Positions 1 to 8,865 are shown, numbered from the stretch's first letter. The stretch: DNA of 25,342 bases from Ectocarpus siliculosus (GCA_000310025.1 FN649743.1:3712005-3737346); one strand, 5' to 3'. The notes: generated by a model from the sequence alone, not told the origin. Numbers and translations are program-made.

Positions 1-462
1 ATCGGCCCGGACGACGCCCCGTACCAAAACCAACGGTGAGGCACACAAACTTGTCGAAAGTGGCCCCGGGGTATGGGGCTCGTCGGGCCCCCCCGGTATA
101 TCGAAAGTAGCAACCCGATATCGAAACGCGTGTTGAGGGGGGCTCAAGCCGCGACAACCCTGAGAGAGGAAGCAGCAACAACAGAAAATATCATATCACG
201 ATCGATGACAGAAACAGTTTTGGAAGTACGAACGACGAAGACGGCGCTGCGCATCATCAAACGCTTCTGAACTCCTCCCTGAGATCTCTTCCTCCCTCTG
301 TCTGTCTGTCTCTCTGTCTCTCTCTGTCTCTCTTTCTCTCTCCCTCTCTCTGTCTCTGTCTCTCTTTCTGTCTCTCCCCCTCTCTCTCTCTCTGTCGCTG
401 TCTCTCTTTCTGTCCCTCTTTCCTTCTCCCTCTAATGATCTCTCACGCTATCTCTCTGTCAC
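1..462. other. Intronic sequence at left edge, with TC-rich microsatellite
   Basis: This is the downstream part of NUP155 intron 8. Bases about 289-435 are almost pure pyrimidine on the plus strand (TCTG/TC units). The rest is unique sequence. I see no supported exon. Confidence 0.5.
289..435. repeat. TC/TCTG-rich microsatellite
   Basis: Nearly uninterrupted pyrimidines on the plus strand, built from TCTC, TCTG and CCTC units, lying in intron 8 just downstream of NUP155 exon 8. It is complementary in composition to the purine tract at 656-833. Confidence 0.9.
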
Positions 463-642
463 CTGGCGCATCTCACGCTTGCGCTTGGCGCGCGTGATCA
501 AGTCCGATCCGATGAGTACGAGACGATCACCCTGCGCCAAGGCCTGGGCTAGAACCGTCACCCCGCCGCAGCAGTACGCGCCGTACACGGAAGGCGGTTG
601 CCTTTCCCACTTGGCCGGGAAACCGTCTGCGGGCTGGAACAT
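463..642 (-). CDS. NUP155: NUP155 exon 8
   Basis: There are 60 codons between an ACCCCTCAG acceptor and a CAG|GTGACA donor, phase 0 at both ends. The text GGVTVLAQALAQGDRLVLI fits the family segment in which the propeller closes with a 'leads to loss/alert of data' strand pair. The exon is bracketed by long complementary purine and pyrimidine tracts. No further acceptor is convincing between 462 and base 1, so the next exon lies outside the window. Confidence 0.8.
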
Positions 643-3600
643 CTGAGGGGTAAAGGACGGGAGAGAGAGAGGGGGGGGGGGGGCGGGGGGGAGGGAGGGA
701 GACAAAGAGAGAGCGGGAGGGAGAGAGAGCGAGAAACAAGAAAGAGAGAGAGACACACACACAGACAGACAGAGACAGAGGGGAGGGGAGAGAGAGCAGA
801 AGCGGAAAAGGGAGAAGGGGAGAGGGAGAAAACGAATGAAAAGAGCTGTGGCAACTGACGATGTGCAAAAGAAAACCCTGTGGATTCTACAAGCTGCCTC
901 AATCACCAGTGGGAAAGACTGACTGCAAAACTGCAACCAGTGCAACTCGACGAAGTTTCTCGCGTTGTTCTGAGGGCCCACAAAACAAAAATTGAGTCTC
1001 TTCGTCCAAAAGCGTTTCCGACAACAGTTACAATTTCCCGTTTCATGTAGCACCCAACAGGTGTACATGGCGCGGCCGGTGCTGACTGCAGCATTACATA
1101 GGCTCGAATGACGACTTGGATTCGACTAGAAGGGGCCACTGCACACGGCTGCGGCGCGATTTAGTCCTTGCCGAGGCCAAAAAGGGCACACAAAACACTG
1201 CAGTATTGAACACTCTGAGCGTAGCGAGTACTACAAATAAATATATTGGTGGTAATGTTGTATGCACCTGCTGCTGCTGCTGCTGCTGCTGCTGCGCCGT
1301 CGCGGTACCTACACCGCCATCAGCAGGCACCGGAGCCGCGCCCACCCCCCCCTGGTGCTGGTGCAAGTACTGCCAAAGCTTCTCCGGCGGGGGGCACCGT
1401 ATCTGCACGATGGTGAGCCGGAAGTTGTGCCGCTTGCCACCGCTGCTCACCAATCACATCGTTCGCCGCCAGGATGTTTGGCGTCAGGGGTAGACGGAGG
1501 GGAGCAAATAACGGTCAAAAGACTTGATAGCAGCACATTTTGTGACAACGCCAAAACGTTGATCACAGCAATCGATCTGGCCTCTCGCCCGACGACCTCA
1601 AGGGGAGTTTTACGGTCACAGCACAAACAGGTGTTCTACCTCTTCTTCCGAGACAGTTTTCGCGAAACAAGATTGCAAACAAAAAACAAGGAGGAAAGAA
1701 CGGCAGAGAAAAAGGAGCTAACCAAGGGCCACATCTCGAACGCCGCATACAAACCTGACGGCCACATATTGAACGATGCATCATCGCACCTGGAGCCGCA
1801 AGACAAGTAGATCCGCATCCCGGAGTCGGTTACTGCAACAAGTGCGACCGTCTTGCTCTCCGTTGCAGGCACCACTCCCAGAGAAACAATCTGCGTTTTT
1901 TGTTTTTTTCCCAACGGGTCGAATGGAACGGATACTCAAGGTTGCTGTCGCCGTTTTCTGCCCTTATGCATGCGTAAGGGTATGCCCTCAAAAGACGTCG
2001 GTATCGATGCTGAAAGAGCACAAGGACAATGATCTCCTGTGGTCACATTGCCCGTATGCATGCATTAGTTTTGGTATGTTGTTCATGTAGTCTAGGCTCG
2101 CGACCAACAGCAGCCGGCTACCCTTGTAGGTATAATCCATTCTACACAGAGAAGTGCTCACCTGGTGCTGCTTGGGGTCCTTGAAGGTCAAGTGGGACAG
2201 TCCGCTCTGACCGTTGCCATAGCCTTGGCAAAACCTGGCTGCCCTTATCCAGATATTGAACACGTTGTTCTGGAAGCAAAGCCACAGAGGACAAACAACA
2301 GAAGGGGGACAAGCAGACAGTAAGAAGGAAGGAACATAGAAGCTAGTCTCTTAAAAACATGGACACAACAGCAGTATACCGTCGCACCCGCTTCAAGGAC
2401 AACGTAGCTTTTCCAGATGCACGGTGCCTGGCAGGAACAAAAACAACAATAGGGAGGGGAACAAGAAAAAGAACCGCGCAATGGACACTATCCTTAGGAC
2501 GTTTCCTTAAAAGCGAGAACAACATAATAGACACCTTCTGGGAGCGCCGTGGGGACAAACAAGAGGTGCACCACAAGGTCACAAGACACAGACACAATAC
2601 CACGATGCCCAACTCCCGCGGGAAAGACGGCTTCTGTGGTCCACCCTTCTTGCTCTCATATTTCCTGGCGGTCTGATCTCTTGCTTTTACATTGGCAGAG
2701 GCGTTGTGATTCAACCGCAATGGGCGACCATAAGGAAACGCAAACACAAACCGAAGCCACACAACAAGAACGCCGCCGCCGCCGCCGCCGCCGCTCCTAC
2801 CGGGTACGGAGAAGGACCTACCTCCTCGCAGCGCTCTCAACCATGCCCTCGACACCCACCCACGCATATCGAAAGGTCGCGACAGACACCACACCGCCGG
2901 GGACATAATCTCAACGCTTGAATACTCCGCGACGAACGAGGGCAAAAAAAAAAAAAAACGGTAAGTTTTCGGGAAAGCTCTCGACGAGACGGTGCCAACG
3001 CCGCCAACGCCGAGAAACGAATCGAGCTTCCAAAACGGTTCCAGGAGGAAAAGTGGGGTGTGGCATCTCATGCCACCTGCTGCTAACTTTACGGTGGTGT
3101 GAACCAGGGAAAAAAAAAAAAAAAACGAACCATGCCTTCTGGGTGGTGCTGTTCCCATCAGCTCCGAGGTCGAACAGGTCTACATCCCCCGCCAGGTCGA
3201 GCGTGTAGAGAACGTTCCTGAGGGGGTCCACCACCACCTCCACAAGCACCCGCTCCGCGCGCCGCAGGCCCAACAGGGCAAACATCGAGTTCACGGGGCC
3301 TGGCCCCCCGCTGGAGGACTTGTGGGCGAGCCGGCTGCACTGTCGGGAGGGGACCGGGCTGCCCACCGAGAAGACCGAGTACCAGAAGCCGTAGGCCACG
3401 CTGTAGGTGAGCTCGTACAGGTTGCCGTCTTTTCCGGCCATGAAGACCCTGCCGTTCGGGTGCGCCGCGATCTTGAGCATGGAGACGCCGTCCGTCGAGG
3501 CCCGGAAGTTGGTCCGTCGCACCTAGGTTGTTCGGTGGCGGTGGTTGGTGGCGGTGGTGGTAGCGTTGTTGTTCTCGATAGTTGGTGTGTGGATGTTTTT

Positions 3601-6600
3601 CAGTTACTACTGCTGTTGAGTGTTTGTTCGTTTTTCTGTTATTATTGCTGCGGTTGTTGCTGTTGTGTTTTTGCTACTGGTTGATAATGATGCTGCTGCT
3701 GCTGCTGCTGCTGCCGCTGCCGCTGCCGCCGCTGCTGTTGAAGCGTCGTTGTTCATGATCCTGTGGTTGTCAAAACATTGTAATGATGATGGTACCGGTA
3801 CTATCGTTTAGGCGCCCTTGCTGCCGGGGGGGGGAGCGCAGAGTAGAAAATCGTGTTCGCATTAGTATCCCCATGTGAAACTGAGGCACCAACTATTTTC
3901 GTTGGCCAGCCGGCCATAACGCGGTCGATGCCAACGACAAAACGCACACACACCTGTATCCGTCGGTTCCTCGGACTCCCGGTCTCCTGCGGTTTCTCAT
4001 GGTACGTTACCGCGAGAAGGATCACCTCTACCGTGGTCGCGACCGCGAGAACGTGCTCCACCTCCTTGTTGAATACGCCCTTCTTGGGGGGGACCAGCGC
4101 CACCGTCACGATCACCTGGGACCCCGGTTTGCCATTGCGTGGGGAGGGGGGGGGGGGGGTATTCTTATGTTTTGTGGTTAGACGATTGACCACGCGTCCT
4201 CGAGAGGACGGAGGGGGCGGGGTTCAACAAACGCAGGCAGCAGAGAGTTGGACCACGGAAGGCACCACCCGCTCGAAAATGTTTCTTGCGCTGCATCGAA
4301 AGAGGACGCCACTTTCCCCCGTGTGTCTGCTGCAAAGGATCGGTTCTTCTCACACTTGAAACATGTTCGCATGAATACCACCCTTCTAAAATACGCCGCA
4401 GTTGCGTAATGATGCGTCTACACCGCTGGGACTTGGGGGAAAAGGTTGGATTTTTCAGGTGGCCGTTCGTCTTTCGAGTGTATTTTTCGGTCGGGGGGGT
4501 CCTTCCTCCCCTGTGTAGGTGCAACACGGTCGGTCTAGCCTACATGAAAGGTGACTCGACAGAACCGCAAACACGCAACACGAACCAACAGCAGATGACC
4601 CACTGCTGTGTGGAGGTACCCCTCGTCGGGGACGCGCAGCGTAACGTTACGACATGCAACAACAACAATAATTCAGTGGAAAGGCTCAAATAGACTCACG
4701 ACATGCAAGAACAACAACAACTCAATGTAAAGGCTCAAATCGACATGCAAGAACAACATCAATTTAATGTAAAGGCTTAAAAAGACCCAAAACAAGCCCA
4801 GCAGTATCCAGCAGGTTTGTGTCCCACCCACACCGCAAAGCCTTCAACACATCCCGTTAGACTACTATGACACGGTGGATATATCTCCAACAGGTGTTCT
4901 TGCTGTGATGGTAAGTGGTACACTTTTCTGAAAAAAAGAAAAAAGAGGGCGGCGGCGGCACGCACACACGCGTCGGCACCTGCTCCAGCTCCCTGAACTG
5001 CGTGAAGTCCTGGGTGTGGTAGTTCCAGAGGTAGAGCACGTTGTCCACCGTCATCCACGCGTGGTCGATCTCCGGCAACAAACCCATGAAGGTCATGCAC
5101 TCGACGCGGTCTCGCTCTCGCGACAGGGCCTCCGGCAGCATCGCGAACGACTTCGGCTGTATCTACGCCGCCGGAAAAACGCGTTCGCGGGAAGAAGGTA
5201 GTAGGGATGACGATGGGACGGTTAGGTTCCGGCTGGCTGCAGCAGCGGTTTGGATTTCCATTAAATTCACGGGGGTTTTCCAGTCTCGGCAGAGGGCCAA
5301 TTCATGTTCGAGAAGAATGTGGGTTAGGGCCGCGGCGGGGAGAGGGGGGTAAACGCATGCCGTCGTCGTTAGAGACCACAGACCTCGCATCTACCTCGCA
5401 CCTACAATACGGGGACGGAGCAACACGCCGGGTTTTCGCTAGAGATGGGCACCGGACGTGAAAAAGCAATAACCGATAACCGGCTCGGAGGCGTTATTCT
5501 CAAAATCCAATAACCGGTATAACCGGGTTTTTTCAGCCCCGGTTAACCGGTTAACCGGATCTGTAAGGAAACGCCTCCGCAATCTCTCAAACTTGGGTCT
5601 GTTTTGTGGGTTTAAACGGCATGCACGCCACCTTTTAATCACCCCGTCCGTGTTCCGCCGGTGTATGGCGCAGTACTTCACTCACACGATGTACTATAGT
5701 AGTGTCAGAGAAGAGATGGGCACCAGAATGGAACAACCAATGAGCAAAAACCGGCTAGGAGGTGCTATTCTCAAATAAAAAACCGCCGAATAACCGGTTT
5801 TTCAGCGCCAGTTGACCGGATAACCACCCGGTTAACCGGGGATAGCCGTTTGAAAAACGCCTCCTTTCCCAAATAACTCCGTTTTTTTTAGATGACCGTC
5901 ACTCATGAACGCCTGCTGGGTTTCCAAATAACCAAGTATTACCGGTTATTTTTCAAACGGTGCCCATCTCTAGTTTTCGCCGGCCCAAGCTACGTTTGAC
6001 GAGAGGATGAACCAGAAGCGGGGGAAGGGTAGATGGGGTAAAAGAGGGGCTTCGCCACGTACGTATATATTCATGCGTGCTGACAGTGAAGTCTTGTACG
6101 AGAACACCGAACTTTGGCGTGTAAGCATTGGAATAGGGGATCCTGTATCGTCTGTGGTTTGATGGCTAAAACTCCCCCCGGCTGATCATAAGCGAATGTT
6201 CCTCGAAGGAGGATCAGCAGTACTGCTGTAGGAATTGCGTAACGAACAGGACTTGAACACAGCTGCAATCGTTTTCCCAAGGAGGATGTAAACGCGCAAA
6301 ATGCTGCAGTTATTACGGAGCATATCCGATGTTCATTTGGGTTGCAGAGCAACGACGTCGCCGACTATATTCGTGAACCCTGAACCCCGCATGTTCCAAG
6401 GGCGCAATTCTCCCCGCAGCTAAATAGGTGTGACTCTTGCGCAAAGATAATGAGGCGTGCATACATAGTTGAGTGAGAGGGCAACGCCAGAAAACAGTTG
6501 CAATCAGCATCACTACTGCTGTAGGGGGAATTGTCTCTGTTACTAGTCTGGTGTCCGCTACTGCTGGGGTCCTGTGGCACCTGTCTATCCGTGCCTTTCG

Positions 6601-6874
6601 CCAAGGGGCTCCCGTCGCAAATATTCAAAAAAAGTGTGGCTATCTGCTGCGCGCGCCGATAGGCTGGCTGCCTTTGTCACACCTGCGGTGCCAAGTACGA
6701 GTTGGTGTAGGGATCGCAGAAGTAAGCTTGCGATGTGGACGCCATCCCAGTCGCCGTTAGCTGCTTCTGGAGCTCGGGAGAGAGCTCGTCCCTGCGGAGG
6801 TTGTGCAGCAGCACAGTGTTGGCGTTGCGAAGCACTCCAAACGGGTCATGGTCTTCCTCGGCTACCGCAGGCAT
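463..6874 (-). CDS. NUP155: Nucleoporin NUP155/Nup170 family, N-terminal part (gene continues past left edge)
   Basis: This gene encodes a scaffold nucleoporin of the inner ring of the nuclear pore complex. The family has an N-terminal seven-bladed beta-propeller followed by an alpha-solenoid, and it anchors the pore to the membrane and to Nup93/Nup205 partners. I rebuilt eight exons: 6683-6874, 4980-5162, 3954-4115, 3136-3522, 2162-2269, 1790-1890, 1268-1442 and 463-642. Joined, they give about 496 residues in a single reading phase. Recognisable family blocks appear in the right order: MGLLPEIDHAWMTVDN, the VALVPPKKGVF block, STDGVSMLKIAAHPNGRVF then MAGKDGNLYEL, NVLYTLDLAGDVDLFDLGADG, VALVAVTDSGMRIYLSC and RLTIVQIRCPPPEK. 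All introns are phase 0 except the one between 1790 and 1442, which is phase 2. The start is the ATG at 6874. The solenoid half lies off the left edge. Family assignment is secure; the least certain boundary is the end of exon 4. Confidence 0.9.
656..833. repeat. GA-rich microsatellite
   Basis: A GA/GGGA purine tract with a short CA/GACA interruption near 751-778. Read in the sense of the NUP155 gene it is a very long polypyrimidine tract leading to the acceptor of exon 8. Contains a run of about 11 G near 671. Confidence 0.9.
1268..1294. repeat. (CTG)9 trinucleotide repeat, coding (CAG on minus strand)
   Basis: Nine perfect CTG units on the plus strand, read as nine glutamine codons at the end of NUP155 exon 7. 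The outermost unit forms the exon side of the splice donor. Confidence 0.95.
1268..1442 (-). CDS. NUP155: NUP155 exon 7, ending in polyglutamine
   Basis: The acceptor GGTGAGCAG completes the split serine codon from exon 6. The exon encodes KRHNFRLTIVQIRCPPPEKL, matching the family LTLVHVRLPPGF segment. It continues through a Gly/Pro/Ala-rich loop into nine CAG codons whose last CAG is the splice donor (CAG|GTGCAT). In the family this position is a variable surface loop, so the glutamine run is probably tolerated. It leaves in phase 0. Confidence 0.87.
1790..1890 (-). CDS. NUP155: NUP155 exon 6
   Basis: This 101-base exon lies between an AAAACGCAG acceptor and a CCAG|GTGCGA donor. It enters in phase 0 and leaves in phase 2. 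It encodes IVSLGVVPATESKTVALV then AVTDSGMRIYLSC, clearly matching the family strand pair LVAVT..G.RLYLST near the end of the propeller. Confidence 0.88.
2162..2269 (-). CDS. NUP155: NUP155 exon 5
   Basis: There are 36 codons between a TTGCTTCCAG acceptor and a textbook CAG|GTGAGC donor, phase 0 at both ends. It encodes NNVFNIWIRAARFC and DPKQHQ. Similarity to the family is weaker here, but position, phase and splice sites fit the short helix-rich segment between the YDLG block and the VSL.V.....LVAVT block. Confidence 0.7.
2771..2793. repeat. (GCC)n trinucleotide repeat
   Basis: About seven CGC/GCC units in the intron between NUP155 exons 4 and 5. The surrounding 2270-3135 is intronic. It also holds two A homopolymers of about 14-15 bases (near 2943 and 3111), which read as T tracts in the gene's sense. 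Confidence 0.9.
3136..3522 (-). CDS. NUP155: NUP155 exon 4
   Basis: There are 129 codons starting at a CAACCTAG acceptor. It encodes STDGVSMLKIAAHPNGRVF, MAGKDGNLYEL and DPLRNVLYTLDLAGDVDLFD, the best conserved stretch of the N-terminal domain. The start is supported by phase 0 continuity with exon 3. The end is uncertain. A GC donor (AAG|GCATGG after 3136) keeps phase 0 with exon 5. A normal CAG|GTGGCA donor lies at 3077/3076 but is in the wrong phase and would include a phenylalanine run read from a 15-base homopolymer. Confidence 0.85.
3687..3735. repeat. CTG/CCG trinucleotide repeat
   Basis: An imperfect run of CTG then CCG units in the intron between NUP155 exons 3 and 4. Neighbouring sequence (3535-3680) is a GT/GTTG-rich low-complexity stretch. 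No exon is supported in 3523-3953. Confidence 0.9.
3954..4115 (-). CDS. NUP155: NUP155 exon 3
   Basis: There are 54 codons between a GGTCCCAG acceptor and a CAG|GTGTGT donor, phase 0 at both ends. The text VALVPPKKGVF and EVEHVLAVATTVEVILLAVTY matches the family block that in animals reads roughly VGLVKPKxGIF...HLLVLATPVDIVILGL. This is the second part of the beta-propeller. Confidence 0.88.
4161..4214 (+). repeat. Dispersed repeat, copy 1
   Basis: This stretch in NUP155 intron 2 shares a 21-base identical core (4185-4205, containing CACGCGTCCTCGAGA) with 24507-24527. Similar flanks precede it (TATTCTTATGTTTT against TACTCTTATGTTTT), and both cores are followed by CGGAGG. The two copies are 20 kb apart and both sit in non-coding DNA, which suggests remnants of one repeat family. 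Confidence 0.6.
4651..4782 (+). repeat. Three-copy minisatellite, unit about 42-49 bp
   Basis: There are three tandem copies, starting at 4651, 4700 and 4742. Each begins GACATGCAA(G/C)AACAACA and ends with AAAGGCTCAAAT or AAAGGCTTAAAA. Copy 1 has a seven-base extra tail. It lies in NUP155 intron 2. Confidence 0.85.
4980..5162 (-). CDS. NUP155: NUP155 exon 2
   Basis: There are 61 codons between a GCGTAG acceptor and a CAG|GTGCCG donor, phase 0 at both ends. It encodes the most diagnostic block of the family, MGLLPEIDHAWMTVDN followed by LYLWNY, which is the first propeller strands. Intron 1 before it is about 1.5 kb and contains the hAT-like element. Confidence 0.9.
5440..5972. mobile_element. 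Non-autonomous hAT-type DNA transposon (MITE), 533 bp
   Basis: The ends are perfect 15-bp inverted repeats: TAGAGATGGGCACCG at 5440-5454 and its reverse complement at 5958-5972. They are flanked by a perfect 8-bp direct repeat GTTTTCGC at 5432-5439 and 5973-5980. An 8-bp target duplication plus TIRs beginning TAGAGATGGGC is the signature of the hAT superfamily. There is no transposase; the interior is packed with AACCGG/CCGGTTA motifs resembling hAT subterminal transposase-binding repeats. The left end is duplicated internally in direct orientation (from 5712). It sits in NUP155 intron 1, where it should be neutral. The perfect TSD suggests a fairly recent insertion. An autonomous partner would have to be elsewhere in the genome. 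Confidence 0.88.
5712..5870 (+). repeat. Internal direct copy of the hAT element's left end
   Basis: AGAGATGGGCACC recurs at 5712. A diverged block (ACCGGCT.GGAGG.G.TATTCTCAAA) follows at exactly the same 38-base offset as at the true left end (5441 and 5479). Similarity continues to an ACGCCTCC motif (5571 and 5857). The copy lacks a flanking target duplication. Confidence 0.8.
6683..6874 (-). CDS. NUP155: NUP155 exon 1 (start codon exon)
   Basis: This exon holds 64 codons from ATG to SYLAPQ and ends at a CAG|GTGTGA donor. It corresponds to the acidic N-terminal extension before the propeller in this family (DHDPFGVLRNANTVLLHNL, then RRDELSPELQKQL). Just 5' of the ATG the minus strand reads TTTCTTAG, so a 5'UTR splice acceptor immediately before the start is possible. 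Phase 0 at the donor joins it directly to the next exon as ...LAPQ|IQPKSF. Confidence 0.8.
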
Positions 6875-7429
6875 GATCTAAGAAACGGCGGCACCGATCG
6901 ATCAAGTGGATGCCCAAATCCAGGCAACGAGCAACAACAACGCGTGGAGCGCAGCTTCACAACAAACACAGGTATTGGATTTGCTGCGTTTCTCCCAGAG
7001 TTGGTGCCAACCAACGTGTACTGCTGCCGTGCTGCCGCTGCGCTCCTTCTCGCTGCTCTCCTGTCTCGCTCGAGCACGCGGACCGACCAATACATTCGGC
7101 GGCACCCCTCCCTAGGGGGCTCCGTGTGTCAAAGCGTAACGGCGGAAAGTTTGTTCCTCTTCGACGAGGAGGCGAGAGTGCCCCCTCGCTGGTTCGCTGT
7201 GTTTGTTTGCCCGTCCGTCTTCTTTTTGGTGAGAATGGAAACAATTGGAGGGGGGTGATCTCATCTTGCTCAGCTATTAGGTTTATACTTCGAGACTGCT
7301 TGGCGGCATACATATTGTAGCGCTGGAGGGTGCAGCAGCTCTACTGTCGTCGATCGAAGACTCCTACTTGACAGTAGGAACGTAGGAACACGTAGATACG
7401 GGAAGGACCGTTACCACAGAACCTACATC
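6875..7429. promoter_or_regulatory. Candidate divergent promoter region
   Basis: About 555 bases separate the NUP155 start (minus) from the first possible ATG of the plus-strand gene at 7430. It is GC-rich with no TATA box I would trust. If the 7430 exon is real this is a bidirectional promoter; if not, it is only the NUP155 upstream region. Confidence 0.3.
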
Positions 7430-7549
7430 ATGGCATCCATCAGTATTCGAAGGGGAAAGCTGGCGCCTTCCGCCAGGAAGAAGCCCGCCGGCGCGTACGG
7501 GGCGTCGGACACAAACTGGAGAGTTGGTGTAGATCCACAATCTTTTGGG
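7430..7549 (+). CDS. Candidate first exon of a plus-strand gene
   Basis: An ATG at 7430 opens 40 codons (MASISIRRGKLAPSARKKPA, then GAYGASDTNWRVGVDPQSFG) ending at a GGG|GTGAGC donor in phase 0. That donor matches the GTGAGN type seen throughout the window. It could be the 5' exon of the gene ending at 10001, but I cannot bridge the phase change (phase 0 here, phase 2 needed by the 8.9-kb exon) with a convincing middle exon. Function unknown. Confidence 0.35.
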
Positions 7550-8865
7550 GTGAGCTGAAAAAGTACAACTTGTTTTTGATGACCATGAACTTACAAGCGA
7601 GGGGCGAGAGATGCGAAGACTCGCCCCCCCTTGTTCATTTGCGCCCGGCTCCTCTTTTCTCTCCACCTTTGGCCGTCAGTTTCTAAATCTCTCCGCCTAG
7701 GAGCATGGTTCTTAGCATAGTCTCTGAAGAAAATCAGAACCGAATCTGCGCCCGCCGCCGAGCCGCCAGATTGTTCCCGGCAAACCCGCTTGCCCGTGCC
7801 CCTAGCGTTGTATTCACGCCGGGCTTCCTGATAGAAGTCTCGAAACCGCAGGGCGTCACATTTGCTCCATACAGATGTGGCACCTCGGCTTGCCATTGAG
7901 CTCAGGTTGGGGTCTGATTTTCTTCTACTTGTACGGGGATCCTTCGAACATGCTCGCAGGCGGAGAGATTGAGTCACTACCGCAACAGGCGACGCCAACA
8001 ACAGCCTCCCGCTACCACCTCATCTTCCGCCATCGCTGCCGTCACCACCACCCCCCCAAGTCTACTCAGATGGATAGTTCAACCTGAGCTTGATGATCGT
8101 GCTTGCAGTGTTTCCGTGCGTTTTAGCGCTCGCGACACGAGACTACAACCACGCACGCGTCGCGGCCATGTCCCATCGGGGGATGCGCAAGTGACGCCAT
8201 AATACTTCATTCATTGTTTGGGTTCGATAAAGCTGGGAGGCCAAGAGAACCCTGCAAAACATGGTATCGAGCGCTTGGAGGCCAATAACCCTGCCCGTTG
8301 ATTTTTCGGCGGCCCACCACAAACGTCCGTAGATTTTCACCCACTGTATCCATGCATGTACCTCCAATTAGACGCAGAATATGCGAATGATCGGTGTTTG
8401 TACTGTATGTACGATCCCCATTTTTGTGCTCGCCATATGAAGACGTTCAACACCAAAAATTCGTGGGCTTATTGTGAATCCAAACGTGAGCCGTGTGAAA
8501 GGGGTCAGAAAAACAATGGTGGTGGGGTTGGCTTGTTTTGAACAGGGAGCAACACGCGACTAACCCTAACCCTAACCCTAACCCAACCGCAACAAGAAGA
8601 GCAACAAATTGCCGCCCACGAGAAACCATGCACGGTACTGTACTGTAATGGACAACGAACTCTCGGCGATTGGTCTTCCGTTGATAGCCATGTTAGAGAT
8701 CAACAAGCTCGGTTGACACGGGGTCATCAATGCGTATTGGGTCTTGGTCGACGAGTACCTGAATAATCCCTGCCCTGAACACGCTTACCGTGCCTGCGAC
8801 CACAACAGACAACATACGCCGAGTCTTGTAGCAGGGTGACGGAAGCGATCTTCCAGCCAAGAGAG
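7550..8865. other. Probable intron or intergenic sequence
   Basis: Several short open frames exist on both strands (for example 7591-8001 minus), but none has consistent third-position GC, good splice sites and sensible composition together. It contains the interstitial telomere-like tract at 8561-8584. No gene is claimed here. Confidence 0.4.
8561..8584 (-). repeat. Interstitial telomere-like repeat (TTAGGG)4
   Basis: Four consecutive TAACCC units on the plus strand (TTAGGG-type on minus). TTAGGG is a telomere unit used by many eukaryotes, including reported brown algae. Ordinary sequence and genes flank it on both sides, so it is internal rather than a chromosome end. Confidence 0.85.

Noticed and set aside
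1-120. NUP155 exon 9 at the left edge
   Set aside because: No acceptor with a pyrimidine tract and no family-like text in any minus frame.
448-1068. Minus-strand 206-codon open frame taken as one protein
   Set aside because: Only 463-642 matches NUP155. The rest is translation of the GA/TC microsatellite and flanking intron.
2343-3158. Minus-strand 271-codon frame
   Set aside because: It crosses poly-T runs and a GCC repeat and lies in a NUP155 intron; no similarity to the nucleoporin at this position.
3687-3735. CRISPR-like or coding polyAla/polyLeu repeat
   Set aside because: Simple trinucleotide microsatellite inside an intron of a eukaryotic gene; no spacers.
6071-6628. Short overlapping minus-strand frames in NUP155 intron 1
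   Set aside because: Mixed composition, no splice sites in phase with exons 1 and 2, and exon 1 joins exon 2 directly.
7591-8001. Minus-strand frame with FRDFYQEARREYNARG text as a gene upstream of NUP155
   Set aside because: Codon third positions are mixed, no splice sites fit well, and no family match.
8561-8584. Chromosome end
   Set aside because: Only four repeat units, with genes on both sides.
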